Shown here: positions 20,301 through 30,470 of the stretch, piece by piece | Layout of the letters: each line of letters opens with the position of its first letter | How positions within the stretch are numbered: the first letter of the stretch is position 1 | Source: Bolinopsis microptera | Taxonomy: Eukaryota; Ctenophora; Tentaculata; Lobata; Bolinopsidae | DNA: 64,000 nucleotides | NCBI RefSeq assembly: GCF_026151205.1 | Contig: NC_087080.1 | Coordinates: forward strand, 7,482,797 to 7,546,796 | Direction of reading: 5' to 3' | The notes under the pieces: model-generated | The model's input: only the letters and a program-made list of their open reading frames with translations | The model's database searches: none | What the model was told of the DNA's origin: nothing | Program-made: the position numbers and the translations under genes

Positions 20301-22796
20301 TTGAGCCACGTTTCCGTAAGTGCAATAAACGGTAACGAGTGGTTTTTGGATTTCTCCTGAATAAGAGCTGAGATTTTTGGCACTTCCCATATACTCGCAC
20401 TTGATGCACTAGGATTCATGGACTGGACATTTAAGACGAGGCATGAGGAATAACGGGCACGTGCAGTGTATCCTCTGAGGCGGTAGGAACTGCTGGTAGT
20501 GGTATAGTGGGTAGTATATATATATTACTCATGCAACTAAGATAAATTGAGTATAAATACTCAATTTATCTTAGTTTAAGTTGCAAGTTATATAACTCAT
20601 TTTCTAAAGGTCTCGTAAACTTTAATCAATTACAGAGAGTGTGGCCTCTTTTTCACTGAAAAGACGCCATCAGATTTCATTGCATTCTGGGACCAATTTT
20701 GGTGTGATTTAAAGTATCCTACAAATTGGTGTTTACTGTTTCGACTTTTGTAAAATCACTGTAACAATATAATCTGTATTCTTATAGTTTCAACCATAAT
20801 AGTGAAATAGAGGGGCTGGCCAATAGCCACACCCTCTGTAATTGATTTAAGTCTACGAAACTTTCAGAAATTTGTGTGTAATTCGGAGATAAATTAAACA
20901 AGTTGTTATCGGCCACCATGTGTAAACGGAATGTTCTAGCAGACTGTATAATACTATAAACATACATTTTCTTACACACACATAATCTAATCTCTGGAAT
21001 GTTGCTATGATATCAATGGCAATGTTTTGATACTGTGTATTATCATGATTATGCCTTACAGGCCGATCTTCCGATGGAGTTTCGGTTGCCATGGCAACAC
21101 ATCAATATGATAAAGAATTTGTAAACGCAGTCACAACTCTGTCGTGTACACTGTACGGTGCGAGCGGTTATTTTATGATAGGTAACATCTACTTTTTCAG
21201 CATTTGCGGGATGACCAGTTCACACGTATATTTTCGCAGACACAACTTCGCATAAAATTATATCCAATTATTCTATAACCAATTATCTACACGGACTTCT
21301 GTCTAAATATGAATGAAATCGAGAAAACCAAATATTATATGTTTCATCCTGAAGTGCTGAGTTCTCAGGCAGTATAATCATGATCCTGATAGATATCGAA
21401 GTCTCCTTAAATGATTGTCTCTGCTGCTTAATATATCTGGATTGTCGTTGGGAGGCGATGCAGATTTGTTTACTTTTAAGGGGGAGGTTCTGCTCAGCAG
21501 GAGAAAGAGGTGATGCACATTTTGTATTTGTCTGACATGTAGGACTTGAGTCACGTTTCCGTAAGTGCAATAAACGGTAACGAGTGGTTTTTGGATTTCT
21601 CCTGAATAAGAGCTGAGATTTTTGGCACTTCCCATATACTCGCACTTGATGCACTAGGATTCATGGACTGGACATTTAAGACGAGGCATGAGGAATAACG
21701 GGCACGTGCAGTGTATCCTCTGAGGCGGTAGGAACTGCTGGTAGTGGTATAGTGGGAGCGCTGTTCCTGGCTGAAGAGGTGGATGTGGTCTGGGGTAGTG
21801 GTAGGGCATTTGAGTTTGAGGGAGGCTGGACCGGTGGTCGACTATTTCTGATAGGAGTCCGATCCTGGTTTGCATCGTTTCCAACAGTCTCCGTAACTAT
21901 AACAATCCTGTGATCTGGTATTGGTTACTTAAACTTATTTAATTGAACATGGTGTTTGACGTTGGAGCTTATCACTTTACAGTTTACATCACCTTACCTG
22001 AATAATTGAATAGGATGAATACTGAATAGCATTTATTAATGCTTTCTTTACCCGGAGAACTCTGTTTTACTTGTCCCTCGGTAACACAAGACCGTGAGCC
22101 GTGACACTTAGTCACAATAATTAAGTCATAAGTCAGAAAGAAGTCCATAATTCGTACACCCATGATTATGTTAAATATAGATTGACTCCAGTCTCCATTG
22201 TTCAATGACTTCGTCAAAATGTTTTAGGAAAATGTTCACAGATTTGTTAATTTTGGACTCAAATTAACGTTGAGAAAAACTGAATTTATTTTGGAAAAAT
22301 CCCGGCTAAAACCAAAATCCCGGCCGGTACCGGTACAAAATCGCCAAATACCAGCCGGTATTCCGGCTGCGCCGGTTATATCCCGGTCGAGTTCTGTCTG
22401 AGACCTAATTTTCTCTATTTCTCGTGCAATTTTAGATCAGACACAGTCATCTAAATTATTTAATAAGAAGGTTTAAATTATAAGCAATTAAAAACAGTTG
22501 GGACTATCATTGTTTGTGAGTACATATTATACGAATATAAGGTGGTTAATATAATTATAACACATTTAATATAAAACATTTAAGACACATTTTTTTATTC
22601 CTGCATTGTACTCATTAATTTAACTAGTAATATTATATAAAAACCACATTTCTATTTGTACAGGGAGCTGCTGGTAAACTACCGTCGCTATACATCGACT
22701 ATGACTACAATCCTACTTTTAAAAACAAACTACATACATATCTCACATTTGCGAGGACTACTTCATCACAAGCAAAAAATCGACATTGGTAAATAA
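14396..22796 (+). CDS. Possible two-exon small membrane-protein gene (speculative)
   Basis: An exon-like segment 14396-14485 (acceptor ATTGTAG, donor ATG|GTGAGT) contains ATG 14421 and encodes MSEVLILCLSASVVFKVLED, a hydrophobic start. An exon-like segment from 22664 (acceptor TTGTACAG) joins in phase, continues W-ELLVNYRRYTSTMTT and reaches TAA at 22794-22796, within an AATAAA. The product would be about 66 residues. I do not recognise it. The second segment is also open in another frame, the 8.2 kb intron crosses a recent duplication, and no homology was recognised. The evidence is only splice-site quality plus matching phase. Confidence 0.25.
14486..15002. repeat. Non-coding, with a 29-30 bp tandem repeat at 14822-14962
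   Basis: Five copies of a unit containing CTTGTCAGTTGTACGAAYCA followed by CWCRGCGTA lie at 14822-14962. The flanks hold nothing recognisable. Confidence 0.85.
15003..15357 (-). pseudogene. Frameshifted fragment of a transposon-derived gene
   Basis: On the minus strand the translation reads FRLTKEAIDKLDMGIAGFL, then RRYFKTVPPKP and a stop. In the next frame it continues PKVHILEDHVIPQLRKLGW and SMGVGSEQGGEASHKLVKAV. The pattern 'PKVHIL..H..P.....GLG..SEQGGEASH' is one I know from multicopy transposase-like proteins of invertebrate genomes. I cannot name the superfamily. A 7-nt insertion or +1 shift near 15250 breaks the frame and the ends are missing, so this is a dead fragment. Confidence 0.5.
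15606..15731. repeat. GC-rich dispersed repeat, copy 1
   Basis: Begins TGTAGCGCGATGCACTACTG, followed by GGTCGCGCGCGCATC, and ends with a CTTCGGTAGATCGGCGAGATG block. The block at 15662-15731 is nearly identical to 24352-24421. The sharp CG-rich composition contrasts with the AT-rich surroundings. Confidence 0.75.
16039..16214. repeat. GC-rich dispersed repeat, fold-back copy
   Basis: The same TTGTAGCGCGATGCACTACT end is present at 16039 and inverted at the right (GTAGTACATCGCGCTACAAG near 16157-16176). The unit can fold back on itself. It also carries GATTCACGATGTCAA, the reverse complement of the end of the neighbouring copies. Confidence 0.75.
16354..16473. repeat. GC-rich dispersed repeat, two tandem copies
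   Basis: Two consecutive, almost identical units of about 60 bp (TTGTAGCGCGATGCACTACT ... AATGCTTCTCGCAACCAC) lie at 16354-16413 and 16415-16472. Confidence 0.8.
16474..19261. other. Intergenic, AT-rich
   Basis: No supported gene. A mariner-like terminal sequence ACAGGGTGGGCCAAAAGTC lies near 19002-19020 without a recognisable partner, so it is probably a decayed end. Confidence 0.45.
19361..19607. mobile_element. MITE, copy 1
   Basis: The left end TCGTAAACTTTAATCAATTA, followed by CAGAGGGTGTGGC, is mirrored at the right by GCCACACCCTCTGTAATTGA followed by TTTAAGTCTACGA. There is no ORF inside. The second copy is at 20612-20858. Confidence 0.75.
20031..20511 (-). pseudogene. LINE endonuclease fragment, copy 1
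   Basis: The minus-strand translation contains SMNPSASSASIWEVPKISAL and LPFIALTETWLKSYMSD. This is the N-terminal part of a LINE apurinic-like endonuclease, with the catalytic Glu in ALTETW. A frameshift and stops follow, and the reverse transcriptase is absent. It is a dead 5' portion of ORF2. Confidence 0.65.
20513..21757. repeat. Unit 2 of a 1.25-kb tandem duplication
   Basis: Second copy of 19262-20511. The homology ends at 21757, where this copy runs on into more of the same LINE fragment that unit 1 lacks. Unit 2 therefore carries the original right boundary. Confidence 0.93.
20612..20858. mobile_element. MITE, copy 2
   Basis: Duplicate of 19361-19607 carried in the tandem duplication, with one substitution in the left inverted repeat (GAGAGT for GAGGGT). 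Confidence 0.75.
21283..21884 (-). pseudogene. LINE ORF2 5' fragment, copy 2 (longer)
   Basis: Same endonuclease fragment as at 20031-20511, but here the upstream part remains (21654-21884: a Pro/Tyr/Leu-rich stretch ending RLKCPVHES). It runs into the SMNPSASSAS start of the endonuclease after a frame change near 21654. No reverse transcriptase is present. Confidence 0.65.
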
Positions 22797-24340
22797 AGGT
22801 AGGTTCTTTTCACTGACTTCGTTAAATGAGTTACATATTTTCACACAAATTACGTGCGTGATCATTAAAGGGTTGCTTGTGTGCAGTTACTTCTGGGCCA
22901 GCGCCACCCTGTTGGGAGTTTTCACATAAGTAAATTTGCCGATAATACAATTTTACTCATTCTGGACATGTTACCTATATTATCATTATACTAGTATTTC
23001 TTCAGGTCTGTCTTCTATAACCACGATGAAAAGAAAAGCTGGGCGAAAACATTTGAGACTGCAGATTGCAGAACTGGAACACTCTATTTGAAGACAGTGG
23101 CTGCTGAGTGCTGAGCTGCATCAAATCTATCAGCATCATGTAACTTCGATCAGGAACAGACTCCATTTCATTTCCGACAACTAGCACCTGTTTTCCCTAG
23201 ACTTACCAAGTATTAAGTAACTGCATTAGTATTAGGTTAAATTAAAGGCCCTACATCGAACAAGTCTAACAATTAAAACTTAAATGCAAGAGTGCACAAT
23301 TTATCACTAAATATCTTCCTCTTTTAATTCTAATCAACACACGGTTTCGTCTTTGTTTCACCCAATCGTGCTGATAATCAGTAATCATGCACTCTGCACT
23401 CTAACTTCGAGATGTTTCAAAAGGGCTCCCGACGAGTTGAATTAGATCAATATTTTCTTTTGATACATAGATACTGATTGGGAGGTTCATCATACTATTC
23501 TTGTCACATGGTAACGATTAACGATTAGCTGATCAGCTTCCAGCATCGACAGGCCGAAATCCATAAATATAATCAGTTGTAATTTAATATTTATCATCGT
23601 CCGGATCATCATAATATTTTAATTTAAAGTTACAATTGAACGGTGTTAAGAAAGATAATTTAAGAGAAATGTTTTGAAAGTGCCTGATTTCGAGTATAAG
23701 ATCTGTACTGATACATTAATTTTCAGATTGTTATTATAGTTTATTTGTATTTTTTATATTATCTTATCCGCACAAGTTCGGAAGCCATCTGAACGCTATT
23801 GCCAGACACAGGCATATATTTATTTTGGGGTATCATGCTCTCAGAAATTTCAACTCAGTCCGATATTATAGTTATACTAACCTGCATTGCACAAGGTTAA
23901 TTGTCTCGCAGTCTAGTGCATAAACCTTTTATTTTGTATAAACCCTTTATTTTGATTGGGAAAACTTTAGTTTAATGTGGTTACCGTCTCTAAAGTTGGC
24001 ATGATAGTTAATAAACTCTTATCTATTATGTCACTGAAGATGACGCCTTGCAACATGTTTGACGATAGCCTGTAGATTGATAGTTTGATCTAAGTATTTA
24101 CAACAATTCATCTAGTTTGATTGATTCAAAGGGAAACAAATTCCTCTCTTATCTATTATGACTATATTTAAATTCAATCCTGTAAAGTGATACTCCTTTT
24201 TTAGTAATTTAAACATGTGTTTTCTCCTTCTGATTTTTAAACTATTACCGGTCACGCTGAATAATAATGACATCAGTGAATTTAAAGCTATCGTTAACAT
24301 CACTCAGAAAATGCGCGTCTTTAGCGCGTGTCTTGTTGTT
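21885..24340. other. Intergenic
   Basis: Apart from the exon-like segment at 22664-22796, nothing convincing is seen. Around 22303-22390 a CCGG-rich block (CCGGCCGGTACCGGTAC and variants) resembles the edge of an old repeat. Confidence 0.4.
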
Positions 24341-24350
24341 ATGCATCAAT

Positions 24351-24830
24351 CCTTCGGTAGATCGGCGAGATGCACCACTGTGCCTCACCGAGCTGCGAAG
24401 GATTGACATCGTGAATCAAGCAACCACATGTATGTGGATCTGCATACGGTGGCCACCACCGTATGCAGATCGGCGAGATGCGAAGGATTGACGTCGTGAA
24501 TCAATGCGTGACGCGCTTGTTTCACAAGTAGAGTATATTTTTGCCGCCTTCGACGGTCGCGCGCTATTGCAAGCGAGAGGGCTCTGGTTAGAACAAGTGA
24601 TTAATCATCATCCTTGGAGGACTTCGCCGCTTCGACGCGCCGCGCGAACTAGCATTCTTGCTTCGCATCGTCAATCGTTGCTTTTCTTCGCAAAGCAACG
24701 ATCTCGATGGGTTGACATCGTCAATCAATCATCATTCGATTAAAGGACTTCGCTGCTTCAACGCGCCGCACAAATTATCATTTTTACTTCGTATCGACGA
24801 CGAGATAGTTGCTTTCTCAATTCGCAGAGC
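24351..24830. repeat. GC-rich dispersed repeat cluster
   Basis: 24352-24421 repeats the 15662-15731 block. 24440-24500 holds inverted GTATGCAGATC/GATCTGCATAC sequences around GGTGGCCACC. 24595-24830 contains two related units with ACTTCGCYGCTTCRACGCGC, the second degenerate. It belongs to the same family as the copies at 15.6-16.5 kb. Confidence 0.65.
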
Positions 24831-27116
24831 AACAACATGAAGGAATTAAGAAAACATTTAATTACATAAAAATATGGTTAAATCAATCTAAAATATGGAT
24901 GCATATTTTTCGATCTTCCAAATATAACGAATTGTATCAATGTGTAGTTGGTAGTGTGTACCCCTTTTTGTGGTACGACCACGGTCCTTTCGATACAGAT
25001 TTCCATGCAGCATAGACGGAACACAATCCCAGGAATGGCACATGCAATGTACTAGTGTTATTTTCGTAGCTTTAATGAGAGCCACTACTATTCACAACAT
25101 GGTTTGGTAAGTGACAGATGCCTTCAGTTTTGACACCTTGGCCCAACTTTACTGGGCTGCACTCAGGCCTCAGCCTGTCACTCCACCGCAGCTTCTATCG
25201 GCTTCGATCAGCTTCTATCAGCTTCATATAATGTGATAAACTTATTACAATTCGTAAGCCGTGAGCGACCGATTTCATTCTCGGTATCATTTTGAAGATA
25301 CCTTACTAGCTTCCATCAATATATAACTTATAGTATCGTAGTTGAACTATGCTACAATTCAATCTGTTTATACTGGTCAGTTATAAACAAAATTTTGTCT
25401 CCAGAGCACTAGACAATCTTTATATCATCTATATATCAATTTATATCTATCAATTGATCAGACAATCTATATATCAGATATATCAGATATATATGTATCA
25501 GACAATCTATATATAAATTGTTGGGGATCTAACATTGCTAAAGAAAGTAGTGAAACAAATTTTTTTTTAGTGAAACAAATTTAAAATTTTATCCTTTATT
25601 TTACAATCATAATATAATAATATTTATAAGCCTCCGTTTTGAAAGTTTTAAATTTTAATACATTCACATTTCTATTTGAAATTCAATTTTATGTACAAGT
25701 CAATAACTGGCCGCCAAAGCCGCGCATTCTTGAAAACAGGATTAACTTGATTATAGTTATGCGACTATGTAAATTTAAAACTATCCGTGGTTTTTTCTTT
25801 TAAATAAATAAATTATAATTTTACCTAAGTCCAAAGCCAGCTTTGAAAAATTTACTATTAAATCATAATATATCGTCAACTTTAAATATTTACAATGCAA
25901 CAATTCATTAATCTGTAAACACGCGTACTCCAGCCCCTAAACGCATAAATTGTTATGCGGCGCGGCTCAAGCCGCGCACGCACGTATTATTTTATACTGT
26001 TTGCTTTCTAATAAATATCGTGCCAATATGTACGTCTAAATTGTAAACGTTCATGTTTTGTGTAAAGTGAATCCAATTGGGACTAGTGACAAGGATAAGG
26101 ACCCAAGTGCCTGTACGGCTTTTTCGGACCCCTGTGGACCACTACTCTTGAAATCACTCTACAACATTGAACATCTATATCTACTACGTCATTTGGCAAT
26201 TATTGTCATTAATCTAACTTTCTAATTAATTGCCGAGGGGGAAGAGTAAACGCTTCACATTAAAATTCAATATACAAAATTCAAAACCATCAATACGGTA
26301 TTAAATATTATGGACAAGTCTATAGATCTATTTCGTAGTCATATATTCACATGATTTGCTTTATATTATCTTAATACTGTAATGAAGTACAGTAGGATTT
26401 GTGTTTCGAGAAAGAAAGGTTGCGGTCAAATTATTAACAAAAGTAAACAAAAGTCCATCAGGGACTCCGTGGAGTCGAAAAAGGTACACGGCTGCTGTCT
26501 GGTGCTGCTAGGCATTTATTGATCAAGATGTTTTATTGTATTGATTTATAATGATTCTATTGTTCGTGACTAATCAAGTTCTAAGTGGAGGTATAAAGTG
26601 CTGCTCAAGATACTTCGTCATCTCATGTCCAGTATAATGATTAAGATAGTATACAATGCAGTTTTAGTAGTTGACCCATACAGTTAAGTCCGTCATAACT
26701 CACAATCGTTAAGTCGTCGGTCAATTGTCAAAGTCGTTGTGTGTTTATTCGTTGAGATAGCAGTAAGATAAGATGTTACGCGCGCGCGCGTTTAATCCCG
26801 TCGACGTGAGATGTGACAATGAAAACTTCATAGAATTATTATTTTCGCGCGTTACGTAGAGTTTACCAGTGTGTAATACTAGTTAACACTGGGTGTACAC
26901 TGAGTGTAAGTGTAAGTTTCATATACAAGCCGTTGAATATTTCCAATTTTGAGTGTATCGTGAGCATGTTTTACAGTGCGATTGCTCGGTACTAGTGTGT
27001 TTGTGTATATATATATATATCATTTGTGGAGTATGGTGTAAGTAATGTTTTTGGTTGGAGTGCAGTGGTTATATGTATGAGAAAAGATATATGGTCATTT
27101 TAGTAACTCACATAAA
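24831..27116. other. Intergenic, with the 3' flank of the LINE
   Basis: No gene is supported. An ATATC/TATATCAGA-rich simple repeat lies at 25425-25515 and a CG-alternating run at 26780-26791. A (TA)n tract at 27005-27021, about 100 nt beyond the LINE ORF2 stop, could be the microsatellite 3' terminus of the element. Confidence 0.4.
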
Positions 27117-30100
27117 TCAGAACTTGAGCTCATTTGTGGCTAAATTAAGCTCACACCAATCAAGTGTATCATGCTTGAATTGCAATTCTCGTAAGGCAAT
27201 TTTCAATATATTCTTAAACCCGTTTGTCGGAGTATTAAAACTTATCTTACTTGATGTTTGTCGACAGCTGTTCCACATGTAGGATGATTGGTAGATGAAT
27301 TGTGAGGATGGTTGTGATGTAATGAAATAATCCTCTCGTCGTGGTGACCTGTTAAATGATGAGTACAGTGATAATGGTTCCTCTAACTTATTAATTTTGA
27401 ATAGTTCTAAGAGACAAGTGTACTTGTACAGATTGTGGACCGTCAACAACCTGTGGGTTTTAAACAAGGGCTTGGAGTGTTCTTTTTGGTAAAAGTCCAC
27501 CCCCAGTCTTTGCTTATCAACAGGTCGTGTTCGGGCACACGTTTTAAACTTCTCTAGGTAAGCTTCTCTATCCCCAAACAGAATTCTTATACACTTTTTC
27601 TGTGTTTTAAAGATAGGTTCAAGTCGGTTATTGCTAATACCACCCCACACAGATATTCCAAATCCTAAATGTGATTCAAATAGAGTATGATATAAATCCT
27701 TATAATACTGCTTTGGGACAATGTGTCGTATTCTGCACAGCTTTCCTACTTCGCATTTAAGTTTTGAGTTAAGTGACTGCGTATGTGATTTCCAGTTAAG
27801 TTGGTCGTCAATAATAACGCCTAGAAATTTAGCTTCTTGAACTCTTTTAATAACTACATTATTTAAGGTTAGTATGTTCTCGTCATTTTCTACTTCCTCT
27901 TTGGCCCGTGAGGGTTTAAAATGAATAAAACAACATTTCTTAATGTTAATATGTAATAAGTTTAGTTTCATATACTTGTACACAAATGATAGAACTTCAT
28001 TTCCTTTTTCGTATAGTCTTTTGACATATGTGTCTTCTATAAATATGTTAGTGTCGTCGGCAAATAGTATAAACTTTCCTATAATTGATGAGTTACGGAT
28101 GTCATTAATATAAATAATAAAAAGTAAGGGACCAAGACAGCTCCCCTGCGGCACTCCATAGACTACTGGAAGTTTCTCGGATTCTTCACCTAATACCGAG
28201 ACATACTGGTATCTGTTCGACAGGTAACTTGCTATAAGGTTATTTGCATTTCCACGGATTCCATAATTTTCTAACTTATGCAGTAACTTTTCATGTGATA
28301 TTGTATCAAAGGCTTTACTAAGATCAATAAATATTCCAAGAACGTGTTGTTTTTTCTTGAGGCAAGATTCTACGTGGTTCACTGAGTAATTTAGGGCATA
28401 ACTGGTCGAGTGATTTTTACGGAATCCGTACTGGTTTTCATATAAGGAGTTCTGTGAATGAAAGAAGCTGTATAATCTATTGAATATAATCTTTTCAAAT
28501 ATTTTACCAAACACAGCTAGCGTTGATACAGGTCTATAGTTTTCAAGGAGTTCCTGGTTATCTTTCTTGTAAATGGGACTAATCCTTCCAACTTTAAGGT
28601 CATCTGGAAATATGCCATCTTTCATACATTCGTTATACAGTACAGTGAGTAAAGGAGTAACTATTTTAGAGGACTGCTTAATTACATGAATTGGTATGTC
28701 ACTTGCCTTGCCATTTTTAAGTTCAGATATGATTTTGCTAACCTCGTCTGTTGTGCAGTCATGCATGTAAATGCTGGAAGTGTTTGAAAGCGGTAGATAA
28801 TCATAGAAACTAGGTATACTGTTTATGTTAATTTGTCCAAGATCATTGTAAGCGGTATTTAGGTCAGAGGCTAATGATACAAAATATTTATTGAATTCGT
28901 TTGCTATGATCCTTCTATTTGTTATCTTAACGTTGTCTATGGTGAACAGCGGCTTTATTTCACGCCGCCGTTTACCTCTTATACGATTTATTAGTTCCCA
29001 GGTCTTTTTACTATCACCGCTATTTTCAGCAAATTTACCAGAGAAGTATTCTGTTTTCACAGTTTGACGTGTTTTCTTTAGGACTTTTCTGTATTCTTTG
29101 TAGATAAGGTAGCGACTACGTTTTAGTGAGCATTCAGGGCACTGGCAAATGCCGCCCTTGTTATCAGTTTCCCCGAGTTTACATTTTCTATTTCTTATCT
29201 CGACCCAATTTTCGTACAGTTTATGCTGATTATTAATTGAGCAAATGAGACCGGGAGTTATCCAAGGGTTAACCTGAACAGTTCTCTTAGAGGTTTTCGG
29301 GGTCTCTAGTTTAAACGATTTTTCGACGCAGTTTTTGTAAGTGTCATGGAATTCAGTAAAGTTATGGATTGTTTTAGTTTTAAGCTCATCTTCAAGATCC
29401 ACTAGGAAGCCGTTAACATTTGATTGACAGAAGTCGTAATATTGTTTAAAAGAAGTTTTTTCAGAGTTGACTTCAACATTCCAGTTAAATGTGTTAAAAA
29501 TAGGTGAGTGATGAGTTATTCGTTCTTTTAGGGTGCCTGAAGTAATCACATTCTCAATATCGTTAGTAATAATGTTATCTATGCAGGATGCTTTACAGCC
29601 TGGTTTTTCGTGGGTAACAATAGATATTAACGGACAAAATCCTTTACTGAATAATATTTCTTCATATTTTTGAACATTTTTGTTATCTTTATCATGAAGA
29701 TCGATATTAAAGTCTCCAGCTAGATAACTAAACTTCGGCATGTGATCAAGAAGGTTAGAAAGTTCAACTAGAGCTTGGGAAATACAGCCACTTGGTGGAC
29801 GATACAAAACACCTACATTAACAGGTTGATCTTCGTTACTTAATGATAAGACAAGTATTTCTAGATGTTCTGTGACTTGTGATATATTCTCAATTACAGT
29901 AGCATTTAATTTATCGTCAACATAAAGGGCTACTCCAGTGCCCTTTTGTTTGTTAGGTGCTGTGTCCTGATAGTAACTATTATAACCGTCGAGCTGAAAT
30001 AGATTGCTTGATTCTTTTCCAGTGTTGGTTTCAGCTAGGGCTATTACGGAGAATTTTGTTTTGTACCTACAGGTTTCAATGGCAAGGTTGTCAAAATTTG

Positions 30101-30470
30101 ATTTATTTCCATCAATATTTTGAAAGAGAATAGATGATTGTTTCTTTACTTGGTTGCAGAGAATATTTGTAAGGTCAGATGCAGTGTATGAGTTACAATC
30201 ATTTAAAGTATTTGAGATTTTGGTTGTGTATTCGTCTAGGTTGTTGTCGTCGTCGTCATTGTCAGTGAGTAGTTTAAATGGGTTGTATTTAACCTTGTCT
30301 AAATGGATACAACGAGTACAGTAAAACTCATTAGATTGGCTATTTGGATTTGATTTGCGATAGCATTTATGGTGCATTATGCAGTCACAGTGAAAACATT
30401 CAACTATTGTTTGGCCGATGACTATGTTCTTAGAACAGACAGGACATACCTCCTTAATGAGGGGAGTCAT
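27117..30470 (-). CDS. LINE ORF2: zinc finger - AP-like endonuclease - reverse transcriptase
   Basis: The 1117-residue frame starts at ATG 30470. It begins with a PHD/RING-like Cys/His cluster (CPVCSK...CFHCDCIMHHKC...CTRC, about 9-55). The exonuclease-endonuclease-phosphatase domain follows at about 110-335, with NIDGN, ALAETN (catalytic Glu), GVLYRPPSG, AGDFNIDLHD and CIDNI. The reverse transcriptase at about 600-880 has GRISPIYKKDNQ, NYRPVS, GFRKNHST, DLSKAFDTI, VPQGSCLGPLLF and the active site ILFADDTNIF. A CR1/L2-type C-terminal region follows without an RNase H. The last endonuclease motif is THHSPIF where related enzymes usually have SDH; loss of that Asp could weaken nicking. Translation is probably coupled to ORF1 through the ATGA overlap at 30467-30470. 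Confidence 0.92.
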   Translation of the reverse strand: MTPLIKEVCPVCSKNIVIGQTIVECFHCDCIMHHKCYRKSNPNSQSNEFYCTRCIHLDKVKYNPFKLLTDNDDDDNNLDEYTTKISNTLNDCNSYTASDLTNILCNQVKKQSSILFQNIDGNKSNFDNLAIETCRYKTKFSVIALAETNTGKESSNLFQLDGYNSYYQDTAPNKQKGTGVALYVDDKLNATVIENISQVTEHLEILVLSLSNEDQPVNVGVLYRPPSGCISQALVELSNLLDHMPKFSYLAGDFNIDLHDKDNKNVQKYEEILFSKGFCPLISIVTHEKPGCKASCIDNIITNDIENVITSGTLKERITHHSPIFNTFNWNVEVNSEKTSFKQYYDFCQSNVNGFLVDLEDELKTKTIHNFTEFHDTYKNCVEKSFKLETPKTSKRTVQVNPWITPGLICSINNQHKLYENWVEIRNRKCKLGETDNKGGICQCPECSLKRSRYLIYKEYRKVLKKTRQTVKTEYFSGKFAENSGDSKKTWELINRIRGKRRREIKPLFTIDNVKITNRRIIANEFNKYFVSLASDLNTAYNDLGQININSIPSFYDYLPLSNTSSIYMHDCTTDEVSKIISELKNGKASDIPIHVIKQSSKIVTPLLTVLYNECMKDGIFPDDLKVGRISPIYKKDNQELLENYRPVSTLAVFGKIFEKIIFNRLYSFFHSQNSLYENQYGFRKNHSTSYALNYSVNHVESCLKKKQHVLGIFIDLSKAFDTISHEKLLHKLENYGIRGNANNLIASYLSNRYQYVSVLGEESEKLPVVYGVPQGSCLGPLLFIIYINDIRNSSIIGKFILFADDTNIFIEDTYVKRLYEKGNEVLSFVYKYMKLNLLHINIKKCCFIHFKPSRAKEEVENDENILTLNNVVIKRVQEAKFLGVIIDDQLNWKSHTQSLNSKLKCEVGKLCRIRHIVPKQYYKDLYHTLFESHLGFGISVWGGISNNRLEPIFKTQKKCIRILFGDREAYLEKFKTCARTRPVDKQRLGVDFYQKEHSKPLFKTHRLLTVHNLYKYTCLLELFKINKLEEPLSLYSSFNRSPRREDYFITSQPSSQFIYQSSYMWNSCRQTSSKISFNTPTNGFKNILKIALRELQFKHDTLDWCELNLATNELKF
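30467..30470 (-). other. ATGA stop-start overlap of LINE ORF1 and ORF2
   Basis: ORF1 ends ...CAACCATGA and ORF2 begins ATGACTCCC, so the ORF2 start overlaps the ORF1 stop by 4 nt. This suits termination-reinitiation as the way ORF2 is translated. Confidence 0.85.

Larger units (their letters stand above)
19262..20511. repeat. Unit 1 of a 1.25-kb tandem duplication
   Basis: This segment is almost identical to 20513-21757 at an offset of 1251 bp, differing by a few substitutions and short indels (for example a 7-nt deletion in unit 2 near 21510). Each unit contains, in order, an AT-rich palindrome, a MITE of about 250 bp and the antisense endonuclease fragment of a LINE. Confidence 0.93.
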
